DNA of 42,338 bases from Faecalicatena fissicatena (GTDB taxonomy: Bacteria > Bacillota > Clostridia > Lachnospirales > Lachnospiraceae), in the NCBI GenBank assembly GCA_001028025.1, contig LDAQ01000054.1, forward strand, positions 1-42,338, written 5' to 3'. Shown here piece after piece: positions 33,587 to 42,125 of the stretch (within the stretch, counting starts at the first letter, position 1; every line of letters starts with the position of its first letter). The notes under the pieces were generated by a model. It was given only the letters and a program-made list of their open reading frames with translations, ran no database searches and was not told the origin of the DNA. The translations under genes and the position numbers were made by a program.

Positions 33587-34873
33587 ATGTATCAATTAGA
33601 GAAGAAAAAGCAGTGGATTTATAGGGATCGGGAACTTGATATAAAGGCTACAGTACCCCCGGGCTGGAAAGCGGTCAAATTGGAGACGCCGGAGTTACCG
33701 GCTCTGCAAGATGAGGAAGCGGTAAAAAGGTCGATCAAATATCCTGGTTATGGAGAATCGGTAAAAAATTTAGTTGTTGAAAAAAATGCGAAATCTGCAT
33801 GTGTTTTAGTATCGGATGCAACGAGAGCGGTTCCCACCGCACGAATGTTGAAATATGTGGTGGAAGATCTGGTCGCCGCGGGCATTCCTTATGATCAGAT
33901 TTACGTTTTTGTAGCAATTGGTGTCCATAGAGAAGCAACGGATATGGAGATGAGGAGTTTTCTTGGAGACCTTTATGGCAAGATATCCATAGAAAATCAT
34001 ACACCATTTGACACATCTAATTTGATCTGTTTGGGGGAGACAAGTCGCGGTACACCTATTTGGGTGAACAGGAAAGCATATGATTGTAATCTGCATATTC
34101 AGATCGGAAAAGTGGAACCCCATGAATTTGCGGGATTTTCAGGTGGACGAAAATCTGTTTTGCCGGGCATCAGTGCGGAAGAAACAATCGTGATCAATCA
34201 CAGGCCGAAAATGATCCTATCGGAAAATGCAGCGATTGGGGTGCTGGAAGGAAATCCGGTCCATGAGGACATGGTGGAAAGTGCGGAAAAATTCAGGATT
34301 GACTTTGGAGTAAACTGTATCATCAACAATCGGCTGGAGCTTTCGGCAGTTTTCGCAGGGGATATGACGAGGAGTCATTTGGCGGCGATAGAATATATCA
34401 GAAAATATCTTGGTGTCAAGATGAAGGCTCCGGATATTTTGGTAACTACACCGGGGCAGCCATTGGATATCGATTTTTATCAGACGGTAAAGACACTGAT
34501 CGCTCTTACGGAAGTTCTTGATAAAAAGACGAAAGTGATATTATACTGTGGATGTCAGGAAGGAGTGAATTCGGAAGATATGCTGCGAGCTTTTAGAAGT
34601 GGTGAGAGCCTTGAACAAGTAATTTCTTATACAAAAGAACATTATAAAATTCAAATGGATCATGTATTGTTGCTTTCAAAGATCTTGAAGAAAAATGTTG
34701 ATATTTTTGTATGCTGCAAAAATGTTTCGGACGAAGAAATCAGACAGATGTTCATGACCCCTTGTAAAACACTCCAAGATGCGATTGAGGAGGCGGTTAA
34801 GCTTACAGAGAAGAAAGAAGGCGAGATTCTTTTTTATCCGAGACCTCAGACTGGATTGCCGGTTTTGGAATAA
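33587..34873 (+). CDS. larA: LarA-family nickel-pincer racemase/epimerase
   Basis: 428 residues from ATG 33587, nine bases after GGAGAG (an ATG at 33578 abuts that site). The lactate racemase active site is intact: His114 in AIGVHRE, His179 and Lys189 in KVEPHEFAGFSGGRKSVLPG, His205 in IVINHRPK. Their spacing (65, 10, 16) closely matches His108, His174, Lys184, His200 of Lactobacillus LarA. LarA uses the nickel-pincer nucleotide cofactor to invert the C2 hydroxyl of lactate; homologues act on malate and other 2-hydroxy acids. LarB, LarC and LarE, which make the cofactor, are not here. Context points to racemising the acid imported by the TRAP system. Confidence 0.9.
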   Translation: MYQLEKKKQWIYRDRELDIKATVPPGWKAVKLETPELPALQDEEAVKRSIKYPGYGESVKNLVVEKNAKSACVLVSDATRAVPTARMLKYVVEDLVAAGIPYDQIYVFVAIGVHREATDMEMRSFLGDLYGKISIENHTPFDTSNLICLGETSRGTPIWVNRKAYDCNLHIQIGKVEPHEFAGFSGGRKSVLPGISAEETIVINHRPKMILSENAAIGVLEGNPVHEDMVESAEKFRIDFGVNCIINNRLELSAVFAGDMTRSHLAAIEYIRKYLGVKMKAPDILVTTPGQPLDIDFYQTVKTLIALTEVLDKKTKVILYCGCQEGVNSEDMLRAFRSGESLEQVISYTKEHYKIQMDHVLLLSKILKKNVDIFVCCKNVSDEEIRQMFMTPCKTLQDAIEEAVKLTEKKEGEILFYPRPQTGLPVLE

Positions 34874-34890
34874 GGATTCATTCTTTTTTA

Positions 34891-34937
34891 GACGCTGCAG
34901 TGCCTGGAATGAAAAAAATTCCAAGCACTGCAGCGTC
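34891..34937. terminator. Long hairpin between the larA-like and rpiR genes
   Basis: Arms of 20 bases with one mismatch (34891-34910, 34918-34937; outer part GACGCTGCAGTGC) and an A-rich loop. A T run of three follows on the plus strand. It separates two converging genes. Confidence 0.7.
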
Positions 34938-34939
34938 TT

Positions 34940-35785
34940 TCATAACCCTAGGTAAAATCCTTGGTTTAGAATAGATTCTGTCCGTTCGAGAACTCTTTGT
35001 GACTGCGCATAATTCTTCTGAGCGATCGCGGCAATGAGATAATTGGAAAGACTTAGAGGTGCCGCGTAAGAATTTTTGTAGGAAAGGCTGGAAATGGAAC
35101 AAGGCAGGATGACGTCGCCATATCCCTGGACAGCGCTATAGTTTTGGCTGGTAAAAAGTATGATCGTGACCCCTTCGTTTTTCAGCCATGAAAGTACGGT
35201 GGTACTTAGTTTTGAGTATCGGGGAAATAGATAAGCAACGCAGACATCACCTGGCTTTGCACTTACGATCTCTTCTGGATATAACATTCCTACAGATTGA
35301 ATCAGATGAATGTTTTCCCGAATTTCGCTTAAACGGGAAGCGGTGTAGTAGGATATGGAGAAGGAACTTCTCATTCCCAATACATACACAGTAGGGGCGG
35401 CAGAGACCAGATCGATCACCTTCTGAAGATCTTCCACATTTTGCGCCTCCAGTGTAGACTGAATGTTATGGATATCGTTTTGGAAAGAGTCGGCCAATAA
35501 CGTGTTTGCCGGATAGTCTTTATGGAATGATAATCTTTCTGGAAGGCTGACTTTTGTCTGAAGCCCGCTTTGGATATCTTTTTGCATTTCTGAGTATCCT
35601 GCGTATCCAAGCGCTCTTGAAAAACGTATGACGGTCGTAGTGCTGACGCCAATGCGTTCTGCAAGTTCTTCTAACGTACAGAATGCAATGGAGTTTAGGT
35701 TATTGGATAAATAATCTGCGATCATTTTTTGAGAGCGAGTAAAATTACTATAATTATTGTTTAAGGCTTGTAAAAAAATTGACAT
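34940..35785 (-). CDS. RpiR/MurR-family transcriptional regulator
   Basis: 281 residues. N-terminal HTH: RSQKMIADYLSNNLNSIAF, then CTLEELAERIGVSTTTVIRF and SRALGYAGYSEMQ, classic RpiR. C-terminal SIS domain (YVLGMRSSFSISYYTASRL, FTSQNYSAVQGYGDVIL) normally binds a phosphosugar or phosphorylated intermediate. In this locus a 2-phospho acid is a natural effector candidate. Transcribed toward the larA-like gene, with its own promoter at 35819-35847. Confidence 0.9.
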   Translation of the reverse strand: MSIFLQALNNNYSNFTRSQKMIADYLSNNLNSIAFCTLEELAERIGVSTTTVIRFSRALGYAGYSEMQKDIQSGLQTKVSLPERLSFHKDYPANTLLADSFQNDIHNIQSTLEAQNVEDLQKVIDLVSAAPTVYVLGMRSSFSISYYTASRLSEIRENIHLIQSVGMLYPEEIVSAKPGDVCVAYLFPRYSKLSTTVLSWLKNEGVTIILFTSQNYSAVQGYGDVILPCSISSLSYKNSYAAPLSLSNYLIAAIAQKNYAQSQRVLERTESILNQGFYLGL

Positions 35786-35818
35786 ATCAAATCCCCTGTT
35801 TATGTGTAATATATGTAG

Positions 35819-35847
35819 ATTCTAACATTTGTCGAAAGGGGTGTCAA
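35819..35847 (-). promoter_or_regulatory. Promoter of the RpiR-family gene
   Basis: On the minus strand TTGACA (35842-35847), 17-base spacer, TAGAAT (35819-35824). The start region contains ACATATATTACA, which resembles the AATATAT core of the divergent promoters at 29100-29280; autoregulation is possible. Confidence 0.75.
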
Positions 35848-35951
35848 CGAATGAAAAGAAAACGTTGGCTGCGTTGCTAGGAAATAACATAAAAATCTGG
35901 ATTGTAGAATTAATTTCTGGTATGATTGAAAAAGAAAGAGAGGTGCTGTGT

Positions 35952-36623
35952 ATGCCATTGCCAAACAAAGAGTTAGCGTTTGAAAGGACATCAGCCAAAC
36001 AGAGGGTATACGAGACCGTAAAAGACTGGATCATTGAAGGACAGTTTAAACCTGGGGAAAAGGTTTCGGATGTTGAGATTGCAGATTATTTTAAAGTCAG
36101 CAGGACTCCGGTACGTGAGGCGCTGCAGCTTTTGGAATCGCAGAAATTGGTGAAATCTTATCCGGGGAAAGCGACAATTGTAACAGAGTTAGAGACAGAC
36201 GATATTGAAAAATGGTATCTGCCGATGGCCATGCTGCAGCAGATGGCGATCACACTTGCGGTAGAGAAGATTACACCGTCTCATATAAATCAACTCAAAA
36301 AGCTGAGTGATGTGTTCAAAGAGTGTATAAAAGAACAGAAAAAGCCCATGCCGATATTAAAAGCGGATAAGGCATTTCATAGCTGTATATTGGAGGCTGC
36401 TGGTAATGAATACATTACGGATTTCTGCAATGTGTTGTGGATACATATTCAAAGATTGGAATACAGCTTCTTTCGGGACACGCCTTTGGAAGCATCTGTG
36501 GAGGAGCACGAAAGGATGATCCAGGTGCTGGAAATGAAAGACAGTTATCTGGCTTCTGTACTTGCAAAGGAACATTGGGATAGAACTGCATTGTCGATCC
36601 GCGAGTTGAATAAACACGAGTAG
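35952..36623 (+). CDS. GntR-family (FadR/FCD subgroup) transcriptional regulator
   Basis: 223 residues from ATG 35952, eight bases after GAGAGGTG; an ATG at 35829 would add 41 atypical residues. N-terminal winged helix: RVYETVKDWIIEGQFKPGEKVSDVEIADYFKVSRTPVREAL. The C-terminal FCD domain is all-helical with the metal/ligand residues in KADKAFHSCILEAAGN and SVEEHERMIQVLE. FCD regulators usually sense small organic acids, which suits a hydroxy-acid transport locus. Together with the RpiR gene it is one of two candidates for the shared element at 29117-29277. A TATGAT with TG extension at 35918-35926 may be its -10 box. Confidence 0.88.
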   Translation: MPLPNKELAFERTSAKQRVYETVKDWIIEGQFKPGEKVSDVEIADYFKVSRTPVREALQLLESQKLVKSYPGKATIVTELETDDIEKWYLPMAMLQQMAITLAVEKITPSHINQLKKLSDVFKECIKEQKKPMPILKADKAFHSCILEAAGNEYITDFCNVLWIHIQRLEYSFFRDTPLEASVEEHERMIQVLEMKDSYLASVLAKEHWDRTALSIRELNKHE

Positions 36624-36637
36624 GGGATCTGATGGAG

Positions 36638-36679
36638 AGGGAAACGGATCTATTTTATTTAGGATCCGTTTCCCTTTGC
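36638..36679 (+). terminator. Terminator of the GntR-family gene
   Basis: Perfect 13-bp stem AGGGAAACGGATC / GATCCGTTTCCCT (36638-36650, 36663-36675) with a 12-base loop, ending CCCTTTGC. Weak T run but a very stable stem. Confidence 0.7.
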
Positions 36680-36837
36680 GCTCCATTTGGCAATCTCCGC
36701 GATCAGGCCAATGTGCTTTTTGAAAAGGTTGTCATTCCGGTTGTCATTCCCTCCAAGACTTCCGGTGCAACAGTTGTCTTGTGCCGGACGGTTATGATAT
36801 ACTATATAAGTTATGACTGAAGGATTTTAGAAAGATC

Positions 36838-36865
36838 GGGAGGCTTATACGTGGAGGCTTATACG
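36838..36865 (+). repeat. 14-bp tandem duplication over a start site
   Basis: GGAGGCTTATACG occurs twice, 14 bases apart (from about 36839 and 36853). The first copy gives the ribosome binding site and the GTG start falls at the junction; the second copy is coding. Confidence 0.8.
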
Positions 36866-37630
36866 AGTTTTGCATCCGTGTATGATACGTTTATGGATGA
36901 TGTGCCCTATGAAGAATGGGGAGAGTATCTGCACGGGCTTTTAAAAGAATATGGAATCAATGACGGCCTGGTACTGGATCTGGGCTGCGGAACGGGGACG
37001 ATGACGGAGCTGCTGGCGGATCTGGGGTATGACATGATCGGGGTGGACAACTCTGAGGATATGCTGGAGATTGCGCTGGAGAAGAAGGTGAAGTCCGGAC
37101 ACGACATTCTGTATCTGCAGCAGGATATGCGGGAATTTGAGCTTTATGGGACGGTGCGCGCAATTGTCAGTATCTGTGATTCCGTGAACTATATAACGGA
37201 ACCGGATGAACTGCAGCGGGTGTTTTACTGGGCTGATAATTATCTGGATACGGACGGGGTTTTTATTTTTGATTTTAACACAGAATATAAGTACCGGGAA
37301 ATCCTGGGAGATACTACGATCGCCGAGAACCGGGAAGAGTGCAGTTTTATATGGGATAATTATTATTATGAAGAGGAGCAGATCAATGAATATGAGCTGA
37401 GCCTGTTTATAAAGGAGGATGTACCCTCTTCGGACGGCGGTGAGAGATACCGCAAATATCAGGAGACACATTTTCAGCGGGGTTATACCCTGGACGAGAT
37501 GCTGGAACTGGTGCAGGCATCCGGGCTTAAGTTTCTGGCTGCGTACGACGCATTTACCAGGGAAGCGCCGGGGGCTAAGAGCGAAAGAATCTATGTGATT
37601 GCAGGAAAAGGAAAAAGAACAGGAGAATAG
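36851..37630 (+). CDS. Class I SAM-dependent methyltransferase
   Basis: 259 residues from GTG 36851, with GGGAGG (36838-36843) in front. Motif I is LVLDLGCGTGTMTELLADLGYDMIGVDNSEDML, the SAM-binding loop and acidic strand end. Motif II is IVSICDSVNYITEPDEL. The late part (YEEEQINEYELSLFI, YTLDEMLELVQASGL) matches a clostridial small-molecule methyltransferase type found next to hslO. The substrate is unknown. Stops two bases before hslO, so both are likely cotranscribed. Confidence 0.88.
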   Translation: MEAYTSFASVYDTFMDDVPYEEWGEYLHGLLKEYGINDGLVLDLGCGTGTMTELLADLGYDMIGVDNSEDMLEIALEKKVKSGHDILYLQQDMREFELYGTVRAIVSICDSVNYITEPDELQRVFYWADNYLDTDGVFIFDFNTEYKYREILGDTTIAENREECSFIWDNYYYEEEQINEYELSLFIKEDVPSSDGGERYRKYQETHFQRGYTLDEMLELVQASGLKFLAAYDAFTREAPGAKSERIYVIAGKGKRTGE

Positions 37631-37632
37631 AC

Positions 37633-38508
37633 ATGGAAGATTATATTGTAAGAGCAACCGCTGCGAATACGCAGATCCGTGCATTTGCGGCATCGACAAC
37701 AGAACTGGTGGAGCAGGCAAGACAGCGCCATAATACTAGCCCGGTCGCAAGCGCGGCCCTGGGACGTCTTCTGACGGGAGGCGTGATGATGGGAAGTATG
37801 ATGAAGAATCCTACCGACATCCTGACGCTTCAGGTGAAGTGCGGGGGACCAATCGGCGGCCTTACCGTGACCGCAGACAGCCAGGGGAATGTGAAAGGAT
37901 ATGTGAACAACCCGGATGTGATTCTCCCGGCAAAGAATGGAAAACTGGATGTCGGAGGAGCGCTGGGGCCGGGATTTTTAAATGTCATTAAAGATATGGG
38001 TCTGAAAGAGCCATATTCCGGGCAGACTGTTCTTCAGACGGGAGAAATAGCGGAGGATCTGACCTACTACTTTGCCACCTCGGAACAGGTACCGTCTTCT
38101 GTGGGGCTGGGTGTTCTGATGGAAAAGGATAACACCGTCAGATGTGCGGGAGGATTTATCGTGCAGGTGATGCCTTTCATCGAGGACGAAGTGCTGGACC
38201 GCCTGGAAAAGAATATTCAGAATATACAGTCCGTCACAGCAATGCTGGATAACGGCCATACCCCGGAGGACATGCTGGCACAGGTGCTGGAGGGACTTGA
38301 CCTGGAGATTGTGGACACCCTTCCTGTACAGTTTTCCTGCAATTGCTCCAAAGATCGGATTGAGAAAGCGATTATCAGTATCGGGAAAAAGGATATTCAG
38401 TCTATGATTGAGGACGGCGAGGATATCGAGGTGAAATGTCATTTCTGCAATACCGCTTATAACTATACGGTAGAAGAATTAAAAGAGCTACTGGAAAAGA
38501 GCAGATAG
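37633..38508 (+). CDS. hslO: Hsp33 redox-regulated chaperone
   Basis: 291 residues. Holdase that is switched on by oxidation when its zinc-binding cysteines form disulfides. N-terminal core: YIVRATAANTQIRAF, then GRLLTGGVMMGSMMK and GLTVTADSQGNVKGYV. The C-terminal redox switch is complete: CNC in QFSCNCSKDR and CHFC in VKCHFCNTAYNY, four zinc ligands. Starts two bases after the methyltransferase with AGGAG upstream. A useful guard for an oxygen-sensitive anaerobe. Confidence 0.95.
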   Translation: MEDYIVRATAANTQIRAFAASTTELVEQARQRHNTSPVASAALGRLLTGGVMMGSMMKNPTDILTLQVKCGGPIGGLTVTADSQGNVKGYVNNPDVILPAKNGKLDVGGALGPGFLNVIKDMGLKEPYSGQTVLQTGEIAEDLTYYFATSEQVPSSVGLGVLMEKDNTVRCAGGFIVQVMPFIEDEVLDRLEKNIQNIQSVTAMLDNGHTPEDMLAQVLEGLDLEIVDTLPVQFSCNCSKDRIEKAIISIGKKDIQSMIEDGEDIEVKCHFCNTAYNYTVEELKELLEKSR

Positions 38509-38534
38509 ACAGAGGAAAAGAATTAAAAAAGGGT

Positions 38535-38614
38535 CAGACAGGCAGAAGTAAAAGAGCCGTAAAAGATAACAGGCAGGCCTAAGCAGAAGCTTTTTAAGAA
38601 CAGACAGGCCGAAG
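38535..38614 (+). repeat. Three imperfect CAGRCAGGC-type repeats between hslO and nadE
   Basis: Related blocks at 38535-38548, 38570-38592 and 38601-38614, each with CAG(A/G)CAGGC and a following AAG. Spaced by about 30 bases. They lie in a 143-base non-coding gap with no clear promoter or terminator. Confidence 0.45.
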
Positions 38615-38651
38615 CTTGGGCAAATAAAAAGAAGATATAAGGAGGACAGGC

Positions 38652-40574
38652 ATGAAACAGGGATTTGTGAAGGTTGCGGCAGCTACGCCGGATATCAGGG
38701 TTGCAGACGTCACATACAATACGAAGAAAATCTGTGAGGCGATAGAGGAGGCAGACCAGGAGAGGGCAAAGATTCTGGTATTTCCGGAGCTGTGTATCAC
38801 CGGTTATACATGCGGGGACTTGTTTACACAGGATGTACTTCTGCGGGATGCAAAAGCAGCGCTTCTGAAAATAGCCGGGTTTACGGCGGATAAAGATATT
38901 CTGGTCTTTGTGGGACTTCCGCTCAGTGTGGACGGAAAGCTCTACAATGTGGCGGCTGCACTGAACCGCGGCGAGGTGCTGGGGCTGACAACCAAAACAT
39001 TCCTGCCGAATTACGGCGAGTTTTATGAGATGAGGCAGTTTACCCCGGGGCCGGATGCGGCAAGAGAGATTCTTTTTGACGGGAGCCTGGTTCCGTTCGG
39101 GCCTCAGATCCTTTTCCAGGCAACAACTATGGAGGAACTGATCGTATCGGCCGAGATCTGTGAGGATGTATGGTCCCCGATTCCGCCCAGTATTCAGGCA
39201 GCCATGGAGGGCGCCACGGTGATTGTGAATTGCTCTGCCAGCGATGAGACAATCGGAAAGGGCCGCTACCGCAGAGAACTGATCCAGGGACAGTCCGCAA
39301 GGCTGATTGCGGGATATATCTATGCCAATGCAGGAGAGGGAGAATCCACCACCGATCTTGTATTCGGCGGCCACAATCTGATTACGGAGAACGGGGCAGT
39401 CTTAAAAGAAGCGAGACGTTTCCGCAACGATATGATATATTCTGAGCTTGATATTTACCGGCTGACCGGAGAGCGCCGGAAGAATACCACATTCAAGACG
39501 ACCGGAGAGCGCAGACTTATTCGGGTGCCTTTTTATATGGAATTGGAGAAGACAACTCTTACCAGACATTTTCCGAAGCATCCGTTTGTTCCGGTCAATG
39601 AAAAGGAACGGGCAAGAAGATGTGAGGAAATTCTGACGATTCAGGCCATGGGGCTGAAGAAGAGGCTGGCACATACCCATGCCAGAAGCGCCGTCGTGGG
39701 GATCTCAGGCGGCCTGGACTCTACGCTGGCGCTGCTTGTGACCGCACGTGCCTTTGAGATGCTGGGAAGAGATAAAAAAGAGATCATTGCTGTGACAATG
39801 CCTTGTTTTGGAACTACGGACAGAACTTACCAGAATGCCTGCAAGATGGCGGTTCAGCTGGGGGCAGGGCTTCGCGAGGTAGGGATCGCCGATGCGGTAA
39901 GCATTCATTTCCGGGATATCGGGCACGATCCAAAGGACCACAGCGTAACGTATGAAAATGCACAGGCCAGGGAGCGGACACAGGTACTGATGGACATTGC
40001 AAATGAGATGGGCGGCATGGTAATCGGTACGGGCGATATGTCAGAGCTGGCTCTGGGATGGGCAACTTATAATGGAGACCATATGTCGATGTACGGGGTC
40101 AACGCGTCCGTACCTAAGACGCTGGTGCGCCATCTTGTAAAATATGCGGCAGATGTGACACCGGATGAGCAGCTGAAGGAAGTACTCTATGATGTGCTGG
40201 ACACTCCGGTGAGCCCGGAACTGCTTCCTCCGAAGGATGGGAATATTGCGCAGAAGACGGAGGATCTGGTGGGGCCCTATGAGCTCCATGATTTCTTCCT
40301 GTATTATCTGGTGCGGTTCGGCTATGAGCCGAGCAAGATCTTCCGCCTGGCAGCGGAGACATTTGAGGACAGCTATGACAATGTTACGATACTGAAATGG
40401 CTGGAGACGTTCTGCAGAAGATTTTTCTCTCAGCAGTTCAAGCGCTCCTGTCTGCCGGACGGGCCGAAGGTGGGAACCGTAGCTCTCTCACCGCGGGGGG
40501 ACTGGAGGATGCCGAGCGATGCGTGCGTGGCTGTCTGGCTGAAGGATCTGGAAAATATTTCACTGATGGATTAG
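38652..40574 (+). CDS. nadE: Glutamine-dependent NAD+ synthetase
   Basis: 640 residues, two domains. The N-terminal ~300 residues are a nitrilase-type glutaminase with the triad Glu in VFPELCITGYTC, Lys in TTKTFLPNYGEF and Cys in SAEICEDVWSP; it supplies ammonia. The C-terminal ~330 residues are the synthetase with the ATP loop VVGISGGLDSTLALLV and later GTGDMSELALGWATYNGDHMS. Makes NAD+ from deamido-NAD+ in the cytoplasm. Ribosome binding site AAGGAGG at 38639-38645. Confidence 0.95.
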   Translation: MKQGFVKVAAATPDIRVADVTYNTKKICEAIEEADQERAKILVFPELCITGYTCGDLFTQDVLLRDAKAALLKIAGFTADKDILVFVGLPLSVDGKLYNVAAALNRGEVLGLTTKTFLPNYGEFYEMRQFTPGPDAAREILFDGSLVPFGPQILFQATTMEELIVSAEICEDVWSPIPPSIQAAMEGATVIVNCSASDETIGKGRYRRELIQGQSARLIAGYIYANAGEGESTTDLVFGGHNLITENGAVLKEARRFRNDMIYSELDIYRLTGERRKNTTFKTTGERRLIRVPFYMELEKTTLTRHFPKHPFVPVNEKERARRCEEILTIQAMGLKKRLAHTHARSAVVGISGGLDSTLALLVTARAFEMLGRDKKEIIAVTMPCFGTTDRTYQNACKMAVQLGAGLREVGIADAVSIHFRDIGHDPKDHSVTYENAQARERTQVLMDIANEMGGMVIGTGDMSELALGWATYNGDHMSMYGVNASVPKTLVRHLVKYAADVTPDEQLKEVLYDVLDTPVSPELLPPKDGNIAQKTEDLVGPYELHDFFLYYLVRFGYEPSKIFRLAAETFEDSYDNVTILKWLETFCRRFFSQQFKRSCLPDGPKVGTVALSPRGDWRMPSDACVAVWLKDLENISLMD

Positions 40575-40627
40575 AGTGTGTTTGAGATACTTGGTATGTA
40601 CAATTGGGGATAAGGAGGATTTTAAGG

Positions 40628-41650
40628 ATGAAGCTGATCAAAACGGAGGAGGCAGAGGGATGTGTGCTGTGTCATGATATCACACAGATTATCCCCGGTG
40701 TTACAAAAGATGCAGTGTTCAGAAAAGGTCATGTTGTGACGAAAGAGGACATCCCGGTTCTGTTGTCTGTCGGCAAGGAGAATCTGTATGTCTGGGAAAA
40801 ACAGGAGGGAATGCTTCACGAGAATGATGCCGCCGAGATACTGCGCCAGGTATGCCAGGGAAACTTTATGGAGCCTTCCGAGGTGAAAGAAGGAAAAATT
40901 GAACTGACGGCATCCTGTGACGGCCTTCTGAGGGTAGATAATGCGAAGCTGAACCGGATCAATGGCATGGGGCAGATCGTGGTTGCCTCCCGCCATGGGA
41001 ATTTCCCGGTCAGAAAAGGGGATAAGATCGCGGGAATGCGTGTTGTACCGCTGGTAATTGAGGAAGAGAAGATGGAGCAGGTGAGACAGGCCTGCGGAGA
41101 AGAGCCTGTTTTTCAGATCCTTCCTTTCCATAAGATGAAAGCGGGAATCGTGACAACCGGAAGCGAAGTGTATTATGGAAGAATCCAGGATAAGTTTACT
41201 CCTGTGGTGATTGAAAAGCTCGAGGAATACGGGATTGAGGTGCTAGGCAATACCGTATGCAATGATGATTCGGATATGGTGACCGAAGCTGTCAGGGGGT
41301 GGCTTGGCCAGGAGGCGGATCTGGTAGTCTGCACCGGCGGGATGAGCGTGGACCCGGACGACAGGACGCCGCTTTCTATCCGTAACGCTGCGGATGAAGT
41401 TATCACATACGGGGCGCCGGTTCTGCCGGGGGCAATGTTCATGCTTGCCTATGCCGGGGACGTACCTGTTATGGGACTGCCGGGATGCGTCATGTATGCA
41501 AAACGCACTATCTTTGATCTGGTACTTCCGCGGGTTGTGGCGGGAGAGAGGCTGAAAGAAGAGGATTTTTCAGTGCTCGGACAGGGCGGTTTGTGCCTGT
41601 CATGTCCGCAATGTACATTTCCGAATTGCGGGTTTGGGAAAGGGGTTTAG
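40628..41650 (+). CDS. MoeA-like molybdopterin-binding protein
   Basis: 340 residues from ATG 40628 behind AAGGAGGA (the 40604 start would contain that site). The first half resembles the MoeA N-terminal region (AEGCVLCHDITQIIPGVTKDAVFRKGHVV). The second half is a MoCF/MPT-binding domain: GIVTTGSEVYYGRIQDKFTP, then VVCTGGMSVDPDDRTP, and VMGLPGCVMY. It ends with an odd cysteine cluster, CLSCPQCTFPNC. At 340 residues it is shorter than MoeA (~400). It may handle molybdenum cofactor or act as a standalone MPT-binding regulator. No other mo- genes are in view. Confidence 0.85.
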   Translation: MKLIKTEEAEGCVLCHDITQIIPGVTKDAVFRKGHVVTKEDIPVLLSVGKENLYVWEKQEGMLHENDAAEILRQVCQGNFMEPSEVKEGKIELTASCDGLLRVDNAKLNRINGMGQIVVASRHGNFPVRKGDKIAGMRVVPLVIEEEKMEQVRQACGEEPVFQILPFHKMKAGIVTTGSEVYYGRIQDKFTPVVIEKLEEYGIEVLGNTVCNDDSDMVTEAVRGWLGQEADLVVCTGGMSVDPDDRTPLSIRNAADEVITYGAPVLPGAMFMLAYAGDVPVMGLPGCVMYAKRTIFDLVLPRVVAGERLKEEDFSVLGQGGLCLSCPQCTFPNCGFGKGV

Positions 41651-41660
41651 CGAACGGGCT

Positions 41661-42125
41661 TTAGTTCAAAATGAATATAAAGAAATTTAAGTATGCAGCA
41701 AATATACACCATATCAGATAGGGGATCTGTAAATAAGCAGCTAGAGGGCTGACAATGTTAAACTGCCTTATCATAATAATTAATATAAAGATTAACGCAA
41801 TGAGCCAGACAAAAGCAAATAGGTAAAGGTTCAATCCGAAGAAGATAATACTCCAACAAAAGTTAAAGAATAGCTGTATTCCATAGAATAGTAATGCCTT
41901 AGATTTATTGGGACTATTTGAAGAATAAATTATATATGAGGAAATACCCATTAATATGTAAAGTATCGTCCATACGATGGGAAAGATAAATCCTGGTGGG
42001 CTAAAAGTTGGTTTATCTAACATAGAATATGATGACATATTTCCGCTAAATAATGCAGACATTGAACCAACGGCTAATGGGATAAGTATTGATATAATAA
42101 GAGCACTTTTATTTCGTATTTTCAT
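41661..42125 (-). CDS. tspO: TspO/MBR-family membrane protein
   Basis: 154 residues, five membrane segments, the standard TspO length. Signature residues: YSMLDKPTFSPPGFIFPIVWTILYILMG with the conserved PxFxPP and W, then the QLFFNFCWSIIFF helix with conserved Asn and Trp. TspO proteins bind porphyrins and affect stress responses in other bacteria. Base use is distinctly A+T-rich (many ATA, AAT and TTA codons) compared with the plus-strand genes to its left, hinting at a separate origin. It converges on the MoeA-like gene with a 10-base gap. Confidence 0.92.
   Translation of the reverse strand: MKIRNKSALIISILIPLAVGSMSALFSGNMSSYSMLDKPTFSPPGFIFPIVWTILYILMGISSYIIYSSNSPNKSKALLFYGIQLFFNFCWSIIFFGLNLYLFAFVWLIALIFILIIMIRQFNIVSPLAAYLQIPYLIWCIFAAYLNFFIFILN

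Noticed and set aside
36632..36820. 62-codon reading frame after the GntR-family gene
   Set aside because: It runs through both arms of the terminator at 36638-36675, has no ribosome binding site and resembles no family.
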